This document shows, one piece after another, positions 47,409-58,514 of a stretch of 64,000 nucleotides of DNA. The position numbers were made by a program, and so were the translations under genes. Source of the stretch: Arthrinium phaeospermum. Taxonomy: Eukaryota; Ascomycota; Sordariomycetes; Amphisphaeriales; Apiosporaceae. The stretch lies in assembly GCA_006503535.1 (NCBI GenBank), contig QYRS01000003.1, positions 3,534,001 through 3,598,000 on the forward strand, given 5' to 3'. Numbering within the stretch: position 1 is the first letter of the stretch; each line of letters opens with the position of its first letter. The notes beneath the pieces were generated by a model. The model saw only the letters and a program-made list of their open reading frames with translations. It had not been told where the DNA came from and did no database searches.

Positions 47409-47715
47409 GTGTTGATTGAACGAGACCCGTTGGTGTTGCACCACACCAACGTGTAAAGGGGTAGTCCAACTGGTTCAACAACGGGTTATAGAACCGGGAA
47501 GGTTATGGGATAGATTATCAGAGGTTATGTATGAAAATCCAAGAAGTTTTAGCGTAAGGGAAAGACGAATGATGAAAGGGGAAACGGCGCTTTTTCACAA
47601 GCAAATTGCTGGATTTTGTACTACAGAAAGTACCTGATCAAGATGGAATTGAAACGATCTCAACCAGTATTAAGCATTCAAGCATACACACCAGTGACTG
47701 TATCGTAGCCACTCT
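47409..47715. other. Short convergent 3' region, branching enzyme / ORC5
   Basis: Only 307 nt separate the two stop codons of convergent genes, so their 3' UTRs probably overlap. Nothing else is seen. Confidence 0.45.
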
Positions 47716-49348
47716 CTACTCAACGAGCCAATCCTCTACCTCGATCCCCAAGCTCCGTCCTACACCCCTGATGACCTCCCAGCCAACACCTACTCTCCAT
47801 CTGCCGCCCCGATCCATCATATCGCTCCCCGACGCTGCCGCGCCGCCGCCGCCAACACGCAGTAAGAGCCGCAGACTGGCCAGGGTCGCAATGGCCATGC
47901 CCACGTCGCCGTCCACCACCGAGTTGTTATTATTAGTATGCCCCTCGCTGCCCTTCTGGTGGTCGGCGATCCACTCGCGGCGCACGGCGGCGTAGATGGC
48001 CACCATGCGCTCGAGGACGAAGACTCCCGGGCCCAGCAGCTTGCGGGCGATCTTGCGGTGCTTGGGCCGCGGGCCGCGGCGGCCGCCACTCAAGCTAGAG
48101 ACGGTGCCGCCGCCCCGGCGCCGGCGGCCGTGGTGCCACGTGCTGAAGACGGTCTGGTCGTGGCGCGGGGCGTTGTGGGAGGCGAGGTAGGCGGCCAGCA
48201 GGAGGAGCTTGGCGGTCGAGGGGAGGAGGTTGGAGAGGTCGGTGGTTGTCGTGGTTTTGGGGTTTAGGGGGTTCGGGGTTCGGGGTTTCGTGGGGGTGGT
48301 GGCGGCGCTGCCGGGTTGGGATTGGAGGCCACTGCCGTTTGGTGGTTGTAGTGGTTGGGATTGGTCGACGGCTAAGGTCGAGGCTGTGACTGGGACGACG
48401 ATGGAGGGGGCGAGGACGGATTCGTCTTGGAGGTAGGCGCGCGCGGCGATGAGGAGCTTGGAGAACTCGCGGGCTTTGTGGGTGCCGGCGGCGATGGGGG
48501 CGGTGAAGCGCGGCCACAGGGCCTGGCAGGCTTGCTGGAGGCGCGGCAGCGTCCGCGAGGCGGGCTTGGCGAGCGAGTCGTGGACGGCGGCCACGAAGCG
48601 GGCGTAGAGGTCGTGGGTCTCCTGATCCGTGGTGTTGGGGAGCGACGGCGGCGCCGAGGTCGTCGACAGGATCGCCGTGTACTGCGCTTTCGTGTAGGGC
48701 GGGAAGTAGAGGGTCGGGGTCGAGGGCGTCCGTAGCAGGGCCGGTGTTGGCGCGGTGAGGATGAAGATTGTCGTTAGGTTCGGGATCTGTAGTTGAGTGA
48801 TACAGTGGTTAGCACGATGCTCAAAGACTAATCATGATCGATCAGCGTCACAAGAGACTTACAATTTCAGCCAGACGTGCCAGAGCCGGCAGCAGCGTCG
48901 GCGGCGCTTCCTTCTGGCGGTCAATGGCGTCGAAGACCAGCACGAACCGCCAACCGTCGCCTCGCTCCACGTACTTGAGCATCTTGCTCATCTCGACCGT
49001 CAGCGCCGCCATGGTCTCGCAGCGCCCCGCCGGGTTGGGCCATTGCAGCGCGTCGGCGACGGCGGCCGTGGTGCGCTCGAACAGGTGGCGGGCCGTGACG
49101 CACTCGGGCGACTTGACGATGGCGTAGCTGAGGTTGGTCTCGTCGTCGTCGCGGCCCAGGGCGGCCAGCAGCGACGCGGTGATGGCGCTCTTGCCGGTGG
49201 CCTCGGTGCCGTGGATGATCAGGTTGCGGCAGGGCGCGGCGAGCGGGTAGACGAGGGTCGCGAGGGTGCGGATCTGCGGCTCGCGGGACGGGTAGGTCGA
49301 CAGGAGCGTCGCGAGCAGCTCGTCGGGCAGCTGGAAGAGAGAGCCCAT
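47716..49348 (-). CDS. ORC5: Origin recognition complex subunit 5
   Basis: Exon 1 (49348-48863) and exon 2 (48786-47716) join in phase 0 (GTAAGT donor, CTAAC branch, CTACAG acceptor), 518 aa. The N-terminal AAA+ domain has a Walker A-like HGTEATGKSA near residue 50 and a Walker B-like FVLVFDAID near 145. Exon 2 continues with the sensor strand LTTIFILTAP. Then come LPRLQQACQALWPRFTAPI and the C-terminal ORC5 winged-helix region with KLLLLAAYLASHNAPRHDQ and VFVLERMVAIYAA, which are hallmark ORC5 strings. A Pro/Thr-rich insertion (TPTKPRTPNPLNPKTTTTT) separates the domains. It is part of the six-subunit ORC that marks replication origins and loads MCM in the nucleus. The gene is GC-rich and produces long shadow frames on the other strand. 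Confidence 0.92.
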
Positions 49349-50198
49349 TGTGCGTGTAGTTGTTGCGATGCAATGGCCAGCTACCTATTATTTACTTCGG
49401 TCTTCTCCGTTGTGCTCCAATGCGTATAAGCAGAGCCAAGCCAAGCTCAGCTCACTTGCTTATCAGAGCCGAGTATATAGGCTGGCTGGTTTATAGACGG
49501 ATGCAATGGGCAAAAGACGGTACAGTAGTCATCATCCTTCAAGTCAGATTGATCACAATATTGACTTTGACGTTTGCTTCAATAGGCAGACCCAGGCCGA
49601 GAGCTGACGGCTGACTGATCGCGCCCAAAAATTGGCCCCTAACGCGCCTAGCCGAGCTGCTGGGTCCCGCTAACTCAGCAAAGGTAGCGCCTCTCACGTA
49701 GCACAGGCAACCCCCCCAAAATAACTAAAGCGGGTCAACTTTGGGTGCCAAGTGCCTCATTGCGCCCACTAGAGTAGTCATATTTGCCCAGGCAAGGACG
49801 GTCCAATGGCTGACCCGGCCACCAGGAAGGACCTGCGGAGGAATAAGTGCTGACGTCGTCGGCTTCGTGAATCCCTGGGCGGCATGCTCTGTTACATGTG
49901 TTCGTTACGAAGGCTGTGAAGGCTGTGTAATACCTTATTATTACCTTATCTACACCTCATCTCCACGGCACCACCTCCACCTCCCCGGCTTTCTCGTCAA
50001 GTGTCTCAAGGGTTTCAGTCCTGTATTGCAGGGAAGATCGACCGCTCGACAACGACTTTAACGGCTTGAAAGGAGCCCATCTTTCCTCCCTTCCTTCCCC
50101 CAAACAAATACAAATGCGGGCGTATTGTGGACTTATAGTCCCGGGCTGACTCATCTTAATACCGATCTGGTTTTGTGGAACGACATCTCATAACCAGA
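49349..50198. other. Divergent promoter region, ORC5 / Zn2Cys6 regulator
   Basis: About 0.85 kb between divergent starts; no coding or repeat feature recognised. Confidence 0.4.
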
Positions 50199-51988
50199 AT
50201 GCCGGGCAGTATGCATCTCGATCTAGACTATAGCTTAGACTTCGATGCCATTCCTGCAGACGAGATCGATCTCTTATCATTTGATCAACAACAACCCGAT
50301 CAAGGCATATCTGAGGTTCCGTCCGACGGGAATGGAAATCAGGTTGACCGGCCGTATCATCCCAAGCGGCCCCATAAGAAATCCCGCGCCGGCTGCAAGC
50401 AATGTAAAACACGGAAAGTGAAGGTAAGCCTATCGAACCCCTAGTTGAGGTCGACATCAGATACAAGTGCGAGGAGCTTACACCAGGACCCCAGTGCGAT
50501 GAAGCGAGACCCTCGTGTCGCTCTTGCACCTTGCGCCGGGAGACATGTATCTATCCGGCGACCTGTAACCCACCGCCTTCCTCGGCAGTAGTGGCCCGAA
50601 GTAATAGGTCGCGCACAGTCTCCTCGGCCAGGTCTCCGAGGGGAGCTTCGCCCATCACGACCATAAGGGATGACCTAGCAAACACTTCCATAGTATCGGA
50701 GCCCATGTTCCGGCCCCCGGCCATGACGGATGAGACCGATATGAGAATGCTCTGGTTCTATACTTTGGAGACATACTCGTCATTTGCTACGGAGGGCGGT
50801 CGCTCAGCAGCCGTTGACCATTGCTTGCGTGTCAGGATTGTCGAGCACGCCTTCGCATCACCATTCCTTATGCAATGTCTGATGGGTCTCTCTGCGTTGC
50901 AGTTGAAGGGGCTCGGGCAAGAGATCGATCCGTCAAAGGCTGTCGGATATCGGGCAAGGGCTTTCGAGGGGTACCGCGCGGCGATAGAGGCGGCCGATCC
51001 AAAGGACTTCCCCGCTCTGCTGGCGAGTTCTCTCATGATGTGCGCCTTGAGCACGCAAATGTTCCGGGAAGCCAACTCCAAGTTTCTTTACATCGTGGAC
51101 TGGATGCAGCTGTGGCGCGGTATCGGACTGATAGTGGATATCATCAGTGCGAAATCCATCGAGGAATCGGGTCTCGCGATCCTCTTCTACCGGCCTCCGA
51201 TGGACCTCGAGAAGAGCTTCAGGTACATTCCCAATAACTTGCTCTTCATGGTGAGCTCCATCAAGCCGGGAGACGACGACTTCGAACACCAGCAGATATA
51301 CTACGAAGTTCTCCGCTACCTTGGGTCCCTCTACATGGAGGTCGAGAATGGGTTCGGCCCCGTTCTTGACCTGCGTGTCGTCACATTCCTTACTTTCATG
51401 CCGAGACCCTTCATCCCATTGGCACAAGAGCATCGGCCACGTACACTCATCATCCTCGCCTATTATCTATGCTTCGCCAAGCTGAACAAAAATGTCTGGT
51501 GGATGCAAGGCATCGCGGACCCACAGCTGAAGGAGATCTGCGACTACGTGGGCGAGTCGTGGTCCCACCTCCTCCAAGTGCCACGGAAGGTCATGGGGGT
51601 AACCGAAAAGCTCGACATTGCGAGAGTCCTCCTGGACAATGACAACTGGGTACCGCCGGATGTGGACCTATACGATGAGCACCGCGATCCCAGGACGAAG
51701 GACCTCAAATTCCGCGACCGGGTCGGACGTGAGGCGGTAATTGTCGATGGCAAATTCAAAATCAAGGCCGAAAGACCGGGCCCGACAACTTGGAACTTTC
51801 CAGGGGAAACGGATGCGTCCGGGGAAGAAGGTCTGGGGACGCCGGATTCCGACCGGATCCGCGAGCTCATTGGGGAGGAGCAGTTCGGGATAGGGCACCC
51901 TCTGAACCCGAACAGCAGACCTCCGTCTGGGGTCTGCTCGCCGGCGACGTCTTCCAACCCATCGCCTGCGGGCTCTGCGCAGACTTGA
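50199..51988 (+). CDS. Zn2Cys6 fungal transcription factor
   Basis: Exon 1 (50199-50423) and exon 2 (50495-51988) join in phase 0, 572 aa. The start is the first ATG in frame. The intron splits the zinc cluster: exon 1 gives CKQCKTRKVK and exon 2 gives CDEARPSCRSCTLRRETC. Together they have the spacing C-x2-C-x6-C-x6-C-x2-C-x6-C of a binuclear cluster, which proves the splice. Basic residues (RPHKKSRAG) precede the cluster. An acidic N-terminus lies before it and a Ser/Arg-rich linker after. The C-terminal part (ALQLKGLGQEID, MMCALSTQMF, LWRGIGLIVD, LLFMVSSIKPGDDD, WWMQGIADPQLKEICDYVGESW) resembles the PF11951-type region of UPC2-like regulators. It should be a nuclear DNA-binding regulator. 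Its target pathway is unknown, and no metabolic cluster adjoins it. Confidence 0.88.
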
Positions 51989-52977
51989 TCGGGCTCGGCG
52001 TTATTTGACGGATGTTATACTAGAGGCTCCGGCGGCATGCCCTGACACCCACCCAGCGACGTCGAAACCCTGGAAGATCCTAGGCGGTGATTACGTGCTG
52101 GAAGCTCAGGTTGGTAGACATGCTGAGCAAGCGCCATTTTGACGAAATGGTTGCAGTAATGCTGCTCTATGGCTTGTTTGAAGCAACCACAGCACCCGGC
52201 CTCGTGCCCGGGCTGCCAGGTTGAACTGGACGTGGCTTCTCAGAGCCACGCTTGACCCAACGCGCCGAGTCGGCCAGAGTCGAAAGACGATTGAGGAACG
52301 CCCGTGAAGATCCCACGACAGTCGTATCTGAAGATCTATGAAGCCGGATAACTGGAATTCTCGGGCAAATATCCCAACGAAATCTCACTAGCGCATTTGG
52401 GGATCCCAGATTCTTAAAGGAAAGAGTGCGTTACCAAAGACGGAGGGCAGAAGAGCTGAATCGGATGAAATAATTGATGTGTGGTCATGGCCATAACTCA
52501 ATCTAGCAAGAGAATCTACATGGCACGCAAGCTATATATCCACACCGGAACTTATGTATGCGCTCCGGAGTATATGATTGATTTAGATACTGGATCGTCA
52601 GTTCACTAAGTGACTATTGGTTTAGCTATAAACAAAAGCAGAACATATTCAAATGTCGACTCTCATGCTATAACCATGCCAATACTGTTCCATACAGTTT
52701 CACATCCGCTTGACGGGCGTTGTACTGGGCGTAGTGTTATAAGAACCATGACGGGAGCCTAGCCTCCAACTTTTGACCGTCACTGAGATGTGCGACCCTG
52801 ACGCTTCTCGCGCACGGAAATCCCGAATTCTGTGAAATGAACAATAATATGTATGGAACGTGCGACTGATAGGTTTCAAGCTCAAAAATATCCCAGTCCT
52901 AGAAGAAAAGGGGAGAGTCGGGAAGACGTATGGATGGTATATGGGAAGCCTATAAATAGGAAAAACAAAAGAAAAGT
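51989..52977. other. Intergenic region downstream of Zn2Cys6 gene
   Basis: About 1 kb without a supported gene. Confidence 0.4.
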
Positions 52978-53059
52978 GCCCGCAGAAGGAGTTGAACCCT
53001 CTTGCCTTTAAGTAATATAGAATAAGGAATACTAACCGCTAGGCTACACCGGTCCGGGC
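52978..53059 (-). tRNA. tRNA-like sequence, probably a degenerate or pseudo tRNA
   Basis: On the minus strand the 82 nt begin GCCCGGA and end TGCGGGC, which pair as an acceptor stem with one mismatch. A box A-like TAGCCTAGCGGTTAG and a box B-like GGGTTCAACTCC are present. The T arm folds well (GAGGG/CCTTC with a seven-base loop TTCAACT and one G-U pair). The D stem is poor and about six extra bases separate the acceptor stem from box A. The anticodon stem (CCTT/AAGG) encloses an oversized AT-rich loop (13 or more nt), so no anticodon can be assigned. The most likely reading is a decayed tRNA (Glu- or His-like D arm) or a tRNA-derived repeat head. Confidence 0.4.
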
Positions 53060-53577
53060 AATAGAGGTAGGTATCATTAGGATATATGAAGCCCGAGAAG
53101 GTGGGAGGTTTGAGTGTTGAGGTTGTGTTGGTGTCCTGGATGGGGATGAACTCAAATTGGGTCGTATTACTAAAGAACCTATCATAATGCCACTCGACCT
53201 CCAGTATAGCGCGTATCACTGGATTCTGCTTGTTTATGACAATCAAAGGCTCTTCATAGCCATTTGGTGCATATTTCGTGTGGTCACCATCTCCTCTCCT
53301 CGAGGAGGCTGTGACGAAGTTGAGCTTTTAGGCTATCCCTGACGAAACTCACTTTCTGCTGAGCTCATAGACCCTGGTTCTTGATAACATACTTGTGAGA
53401 CTTATTCATTGCCCTATGGTCCCATGCTGCTAGTTCCTCAACCTGACCGATATCAGTCTCGTTCCCTGGAGAGGCGTGTCGGGTCGCCCTGGTGTCGTCT
53501 GTGTCGCCAATCTAGTGAGACTTGGATGAGCCCAGGGCAACCTCATTCTTGTGTGTCATTGCCACCAAAGGGGATTT
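53060..53577. other. Intergenic region between tRNA-like sequence and small unknown gene
   Basis: Nothing recognisable is seen. Confidence 0.35.
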
Positions 53578-54291
53578 TCAATTCAGCGCTTCCGGATCTG
53601 CCACGGGATCGACCTGGCGGTACTCATGGTGTGAGCAGTGGGTTATAAGGGGCAGCTTTTCATGATATTTAGAGTCATGATCACGGATGGCCCGGCCGAT
53701 TTCCTGCGACAGTTTCTGGAGTGTGCATATGTTCGTGTCCAGGTCCCTCATGGCTGCGAGTGTTGCTGAAAGGGCTGTATCGGGCTTCGCCACTGTCGCA
53801 TGTTGCCCATCGTTTGTTTCTTCCCCTAAGATCTGGTCAAGGTGCTTTCGTTCCTCATCCGACATGCTCGCGGCGGCGTCGGCCACTGGAATATGAATGT
53901 TAGAAAATCGCATGCAGCTGTATGTAGATGAAGTTCAGTACCACTCACCTTTAGAAACAGATGCTTTGAGTAACGCCAACTGGCTCAAGACTGTTGCAGC
54001 TAGAGAAAACTTGGGGTCAACTTGATAACACGGAAGAGACTCGTCGTGGCCTCTTATGTTGTGGGATGCTGTTCGATGTAGCTCGCCGAGCCGATCATAC
54101 ACCCTGTCTGGGGTATGTCTGTCTTTGATATAGATCACAATACGGAGAGCATCTTCGGTCCGCCATTTTATCAGTACTGCCAATCCTAGGCGGCTGTTCT
54201 GGTCTTGATTAGCACTCAGGATCGGAATGGTAGGCGAGACGGATTGGGGGTCTGGACACGGCTGCATGGTGAAGGGTTCCTCAATCAACAC
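53578..54291 (-). CDS. Small protein of unknown function
   Basis: Two frames join by a clean splice: exon 1 (54291-53949) and exon 2 (53885-53578). The intron has a GTGAGT donor, a TTCTAACATT branch site and a TTCCAG acceptor, and phase 1 is kept, giving 216 aa. The N-terminal part has a stretch with mixed beta/alpha character (LGLAVLIKWRTEDALRIV). The middle is helical (LAATVLSQLALLKASVSK). The C-terminal part is charged, with DEERKHLDQILGEE and LDTNICTLQKLSQEIGRA that could form a coiled coil, and it ends in a His/Cys-containing tail (HCSHHEY). No signal peptide, membrane segment or known domain is seen. The splice consistency argues for a real gene; further 5' exons are possible. Confidence 0.5.
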
Positions 54292-55389
54292 ATGGGCATA
54301 GAGATCTTCGATGGGGACCCTGAAGCCAGAAATTTGAATATCAGGCCTGAAAGCTTGTATTGGCTTCTCAGCTTATATAGGAACAGCCTTTGTATGATTG
54401 TTGGCGTTTGGTGGTTACATGTTGGCCGAGTGCGTCGTGCCTTTCAGGCATACTCTTGACATTTCGCCCATAATCTGCCTTTTTTTCGGGAGATGACTGC
54501 TCGCATGACATAGAAATGATTGAAAATGGGTATTTGCTATCGCTTTCGAGAGAATGGGGGTGACGATCCGGGCTGTTCTGTCTGGGCCGATCCGGTACTC
54601 AGTGGAACCAAGGGGCAATTAATGGAAGAAACCTTTCTGGTGAAAATGCCTCGTGGCAATTTGGTCTTTGGTAACAGAACGAGTGCGATTGTATTTCGAG
54701 AAATTGACAGTAATAGCAAGAACGTATTATTCCATTATTGCTCAGTTTGCCATCCTTTCCCAGTCAAAGCGACGCACCGTTTCTTCTGACCTCCAAACTT
54801 CTTCACTTCAAGCAGCGGCGCACCATCATACAAGGACTTTCGCAGGGCATCCTGGCATGTCCAAAATACTCTAAGACACTACACATACTGCCGAGTAATT
54901 ATAAGAATTTTCCTGAGCTTTGGTTGGCGGGAGGATCAAACAGGAATATCAGGATGCATTTGGAATATTTTGGATTCAAGAAAATAAGCTTATATGGGAA
55001 TCAGGACATGATACATCTATATAAAAATATGCAAAGGACCATTTACGGCAACGACTGTGATTAGCCTACTTACCCTTGGAGACCGCTAGCCTGTTCAGTC
55101 ATGGACGTTGCCAGTAGTTGATATACACATTTGACCAGTACCTAACCTAAATGAAAGGCATTGATGTGCTAGGAGCCATATTATATTCATCTATCATTTC
55201 TGAGCAGCTTTGCTATCACAGCCTGATCCGCTGCCAAACAATTCCCTTTACTTTTGCCCAGCTTCATAGTTCGATCTATGTTAGGTAGTAAAGAGTCGGT
55301 CCATCTCGGTATCAACTCGGTTTCTTCGTGTGCAGTGGTTCTGTCTGGTTCTCAATCACTCAATGGTGTATCAGTCCAATCAGAGCCAC
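54292..55389. other. Intergenic region, AT-rich
   Basis: 1.1 kb. Short frames on the plus strand (54520-55064) lack splice partners and domain content. Not supported as genes. Confidence 0.4.
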
Positions 55390-56395
55390 TCAGTGATGGT
55401 GTCGCAATTCCTTCTCCGCGCTCGAATACTCGGCACTGAGCTCGAGAACCTCGAGGCAGAAATCCGTCTGCTTTTGTAGCAGCTCATGGAACTTCGGCTG
55501 TGGCAAAAGCTTTTCCTTGAAGGCTGCCGTGAAGGCCGTCGCCATGCGTCTGAGTAGGCTACCTTTAGGTGTATTTGAATAGATGAATTCGATCAAAGGG
55601 ATGAGGTCAGGAATTCTTCGCCATACAACTGGAAAGTTAAGAAGTACCAGGAAGATGCACTGGCTGGTGACGAGTTTCAGTCCGTTGACCTTGAAACGGT
55701 CGCTTAACGTGTACAACTTGGCGTAGTTCAACAAGGCGTGAGAGTAGTTCTCATCTTGCTGTATGGGAGCCACTTTTCCTTGAATTTTGCCGCATCCCTT
55801 CAGTGTTTTGTAGGCGTCCTCATAGTATTTGCATAGAATGTGAAAGAAGGTGGAATACTCGAGACACGGTGGTGTCTGGCACCTCTTCTTGCCACAGCCG
55901 GAACATAGCACCTCGTTTTGACATTCGGTGTACACGCGGACAAGTTGGGTATTAAAGATGCAAGGAGGAACATCATCTCCGTGTACCATCATAGACTTTT
56001 CTCCATCTTGGACCACGGCTGAGCAGTTTTGATCTTCCGTGATTGTATCCGTATCAAAGCTGTACTGGGTCAGGTCACCCGTGTAGGCGTACTCGATGAG
56101 GTCCTTGAAGATATGTTCCTCAATGTCGTCAAAAGCACAAGTGGAAGATTCTGCTGCATTGTCCATGATTGCGCTAAGGATGGGCGACAGATTGGCGAAA
56201 GCAGCCTTATGAACGGCGTATTCCTGGCGCTCAGGGCCGATGAAGAACTTGAATGTTCCCGAAGACAGCAAGCTAGAAACCTGGTCAGATATTTATCGTT
56301 TCTGATTCAATCGCAAATTCTTACCTCGGATCAAAGTCGTGCTCTGTTGCCTCAAAGCCCTGTTCTATGACAGGATCGCCGCCATCCTGTGCCAT
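55390..56395 (-). CDS. BTB/POZ domain protein
   Basis: Exon 1 (56395-56325) and exon 2 (56272-55390) join in phase 2 across a 52-nt intron (GTAAGA donor, TTTCTAG acceptor), 317 aa. Exon 1 supplies the start MAQDGGDPVIEQGFE. The BTB fold follows: LLSSGTFKFFIGPE, then YAVHKAAFANLSPIL, then FKDLIEYAYTGDL, the usual strand, helix and YTG-D motif order. An insertion with a cysteine cluster (CQNEVLCSGCGKKRC, then CLEY) follows; it may bind zinc. A BACK-like helical part (LLNYAKLYTLSDRFKVNGLK) comes next. This layout is common in fungal BTB proteins of unknown function; some BTB proteins are Cullin-3 adaptors, which is only a possibility here. No nuclear or membrane signal is seen. Confidence 0.82.
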
Positions 56396-58514
56396 TGTTG
56401 CGGGGTGGCCAAGAGCAGAGGCAGGTGGATTCTCGTGAGTCTCAACTGACAAGGCGAGAACGATTCGTTACAGGTAAAAGGTTGAGGGAAATGGGAAGGG
56501 CTCTGGTCTGCCTTGGAACGTTTATGCAGACCCTTGGTGATGTTGAGACTCAGGTCTGCGAGTACACTTTAGCAGGTTGCTTGCATGGGAGTAGGTTTGG
56601 GGTGATGGTTCAGGTCGCTTGGGGGAATCATTCAAGGCCCTTCTGAATGTAGTTGGATCGCAAAGACCTTTGCAAGTAATTGATTTGTAAATCAAGTGTG
56701 AATGACTTACAGGCTTAAGCGATATGTATGTGCCATTGGCCTTCACCATCTGATCGACCTGAGCCTACTCAGGAGTACACCAGACAGTGCAAGATTATTT
56801 TCACGGTTTCTTCACCATTTCTTCATGGGAGCTATCAGTAGCCTTGTATTTCCACATGTCAGACTGTCTGGATTGAAATGTACCTATCTTGTTAGACAAC
56901 GCAGAACGGCAACATCGCGACATACAAGTAGACGCAGCGATCGTTGGGTCATCTACAGTATCAATGAAACAAGCCCCAGAAGCGCAGGCTATCTCACATG
57001 ATGTGAATTAGCAGCTTCACAGTGACTATCAGGGATGAGGTAGGCGGCCATTGACGGGACAGATAATGGTCATCGTAGTTACAGTGTGAGTCCAATACAT
57101 GTATTTATCATTTGGAAATTTCTCATCGTAAGCTTGCCTGCACGTGTTGGCGATGTGTGGTTCACCACAGCATACATGTCATGGCTTTTCTTCTTCTTGA
57201 TGCATTGCATTTTCTGATGATTGTGCTCGTATTTACATCGCGAAGACCAATACCGCACTTCGATACTTGGAATCGAGATTTAAGGAGTAAGAAAATGTCG
57301 CGACCTTGAACTACCTCCGACAGGAACAAGGGTCTGCAACATGCAAGTAACAATGCCCTCTACAGCAATAGTGTCCTTCTAGTTCATATTCAAGACAAAT
57401 TGACTGTTCACAGCCAGACCAGTCGTGCATAATCAGTCGGGAGGGGGAGTGAAGAAAATGTGAATGTCAAAGGATTTACTGGTCTTACCTTTCGGAGATC
57501 GGACCAGCTGCGAGCAGCTGGCACAAAAAATGCTGCATGTCCCGGTTGCAGGCGCCAACCGCCCCAGGAGCAGCTTAAGCTTAAAGTGGAGTGATCTCAG
57601 ATGCATCGCATTCTCGAGGGACTCGACCATAATTGATGGTCTTTCTGCCATCTGTCGCAATCAAGCAATTCCTCTCTTTTGACCGCCGAGCGACACGACA
57701 TCACCAGTGACTTCTTTTTCCGACTCTGTGAGTTCCTATAGTGGTTTTGACAGACCACAGCAAGACGTGAGGACGTAATCGCGGCCGTGGAGATTGCGCA
57801 CCTGCCTTGAACAGATAACAGGAACTTGGGAATTTTGGCCGGTTGACCATCCTGAAAACGAAAAAACCCATTTTTTGGCATCCATCAAATCATTCACCTT
57901 ACCTTCCGTCAATCCTCCCAGCCACTTCCCTCCTCACCCATCCATTCAAACTCTGCAATAATCTCTGACGCGTTTGTGCATCCCGTACAAACCAAACATC
58001 GCCGCTGCCTTTCTTGTCTGGGATTATACAGATACGTGGGAAAGAGGGAAAAGACAGACTGGACAGACAGGACTGACAGACGCGCCTCTGTTTTTTTCGA
58101 TCGCTGATTCTTTGATCAAACATTGAATCAAACAACAGAAGACAGAAAAAGCCAGTCAATCTAATTTCTGATTCCATACCACTCGCAAAGCAACCCATCA
58201 CACTCATCTCGATTTACTCATCCTTCCACCAACTCGTTCGCATAAGTTGACCACTGACTGCTGTCCTTGACTGCTTCCTGTGCAACTTGCAAAATCCTTT
58301 GTTCTGCACCTCCCGCATCTGTCTTAAGCTGCTGCGCTGCGACTTGCATACTCTCCACTGTTGTTGAAAGGAAACAAGAGCTTGAACCTGGTCTGCTGTC
58401 TCTTTGTCTGCTGCTTGACGTACTTGACGCACTTGACACCCATTGTCAACCCCGGCACTTTGTTACCTCGATCATCTTTGCGCAACTGCTCTCTTGCTCG
58501 AAACCACTGCAATA
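56396..58514. other. Intergenic region, BTB / KH genes (divergent)
   Basis: 2.1 kb between divergent starts, holding both promoters. The last 500 nt are pyrimidine-rich and probably include a long 5' UTR for the KH gene. No other feature is supported. Confidence 0.4.

Noticed and set aside
54520..55064. Two plus-strand ORFs of about 90-108 codons
   Set aside because: AT-rich, no domain, no consistent splice signals joining them.
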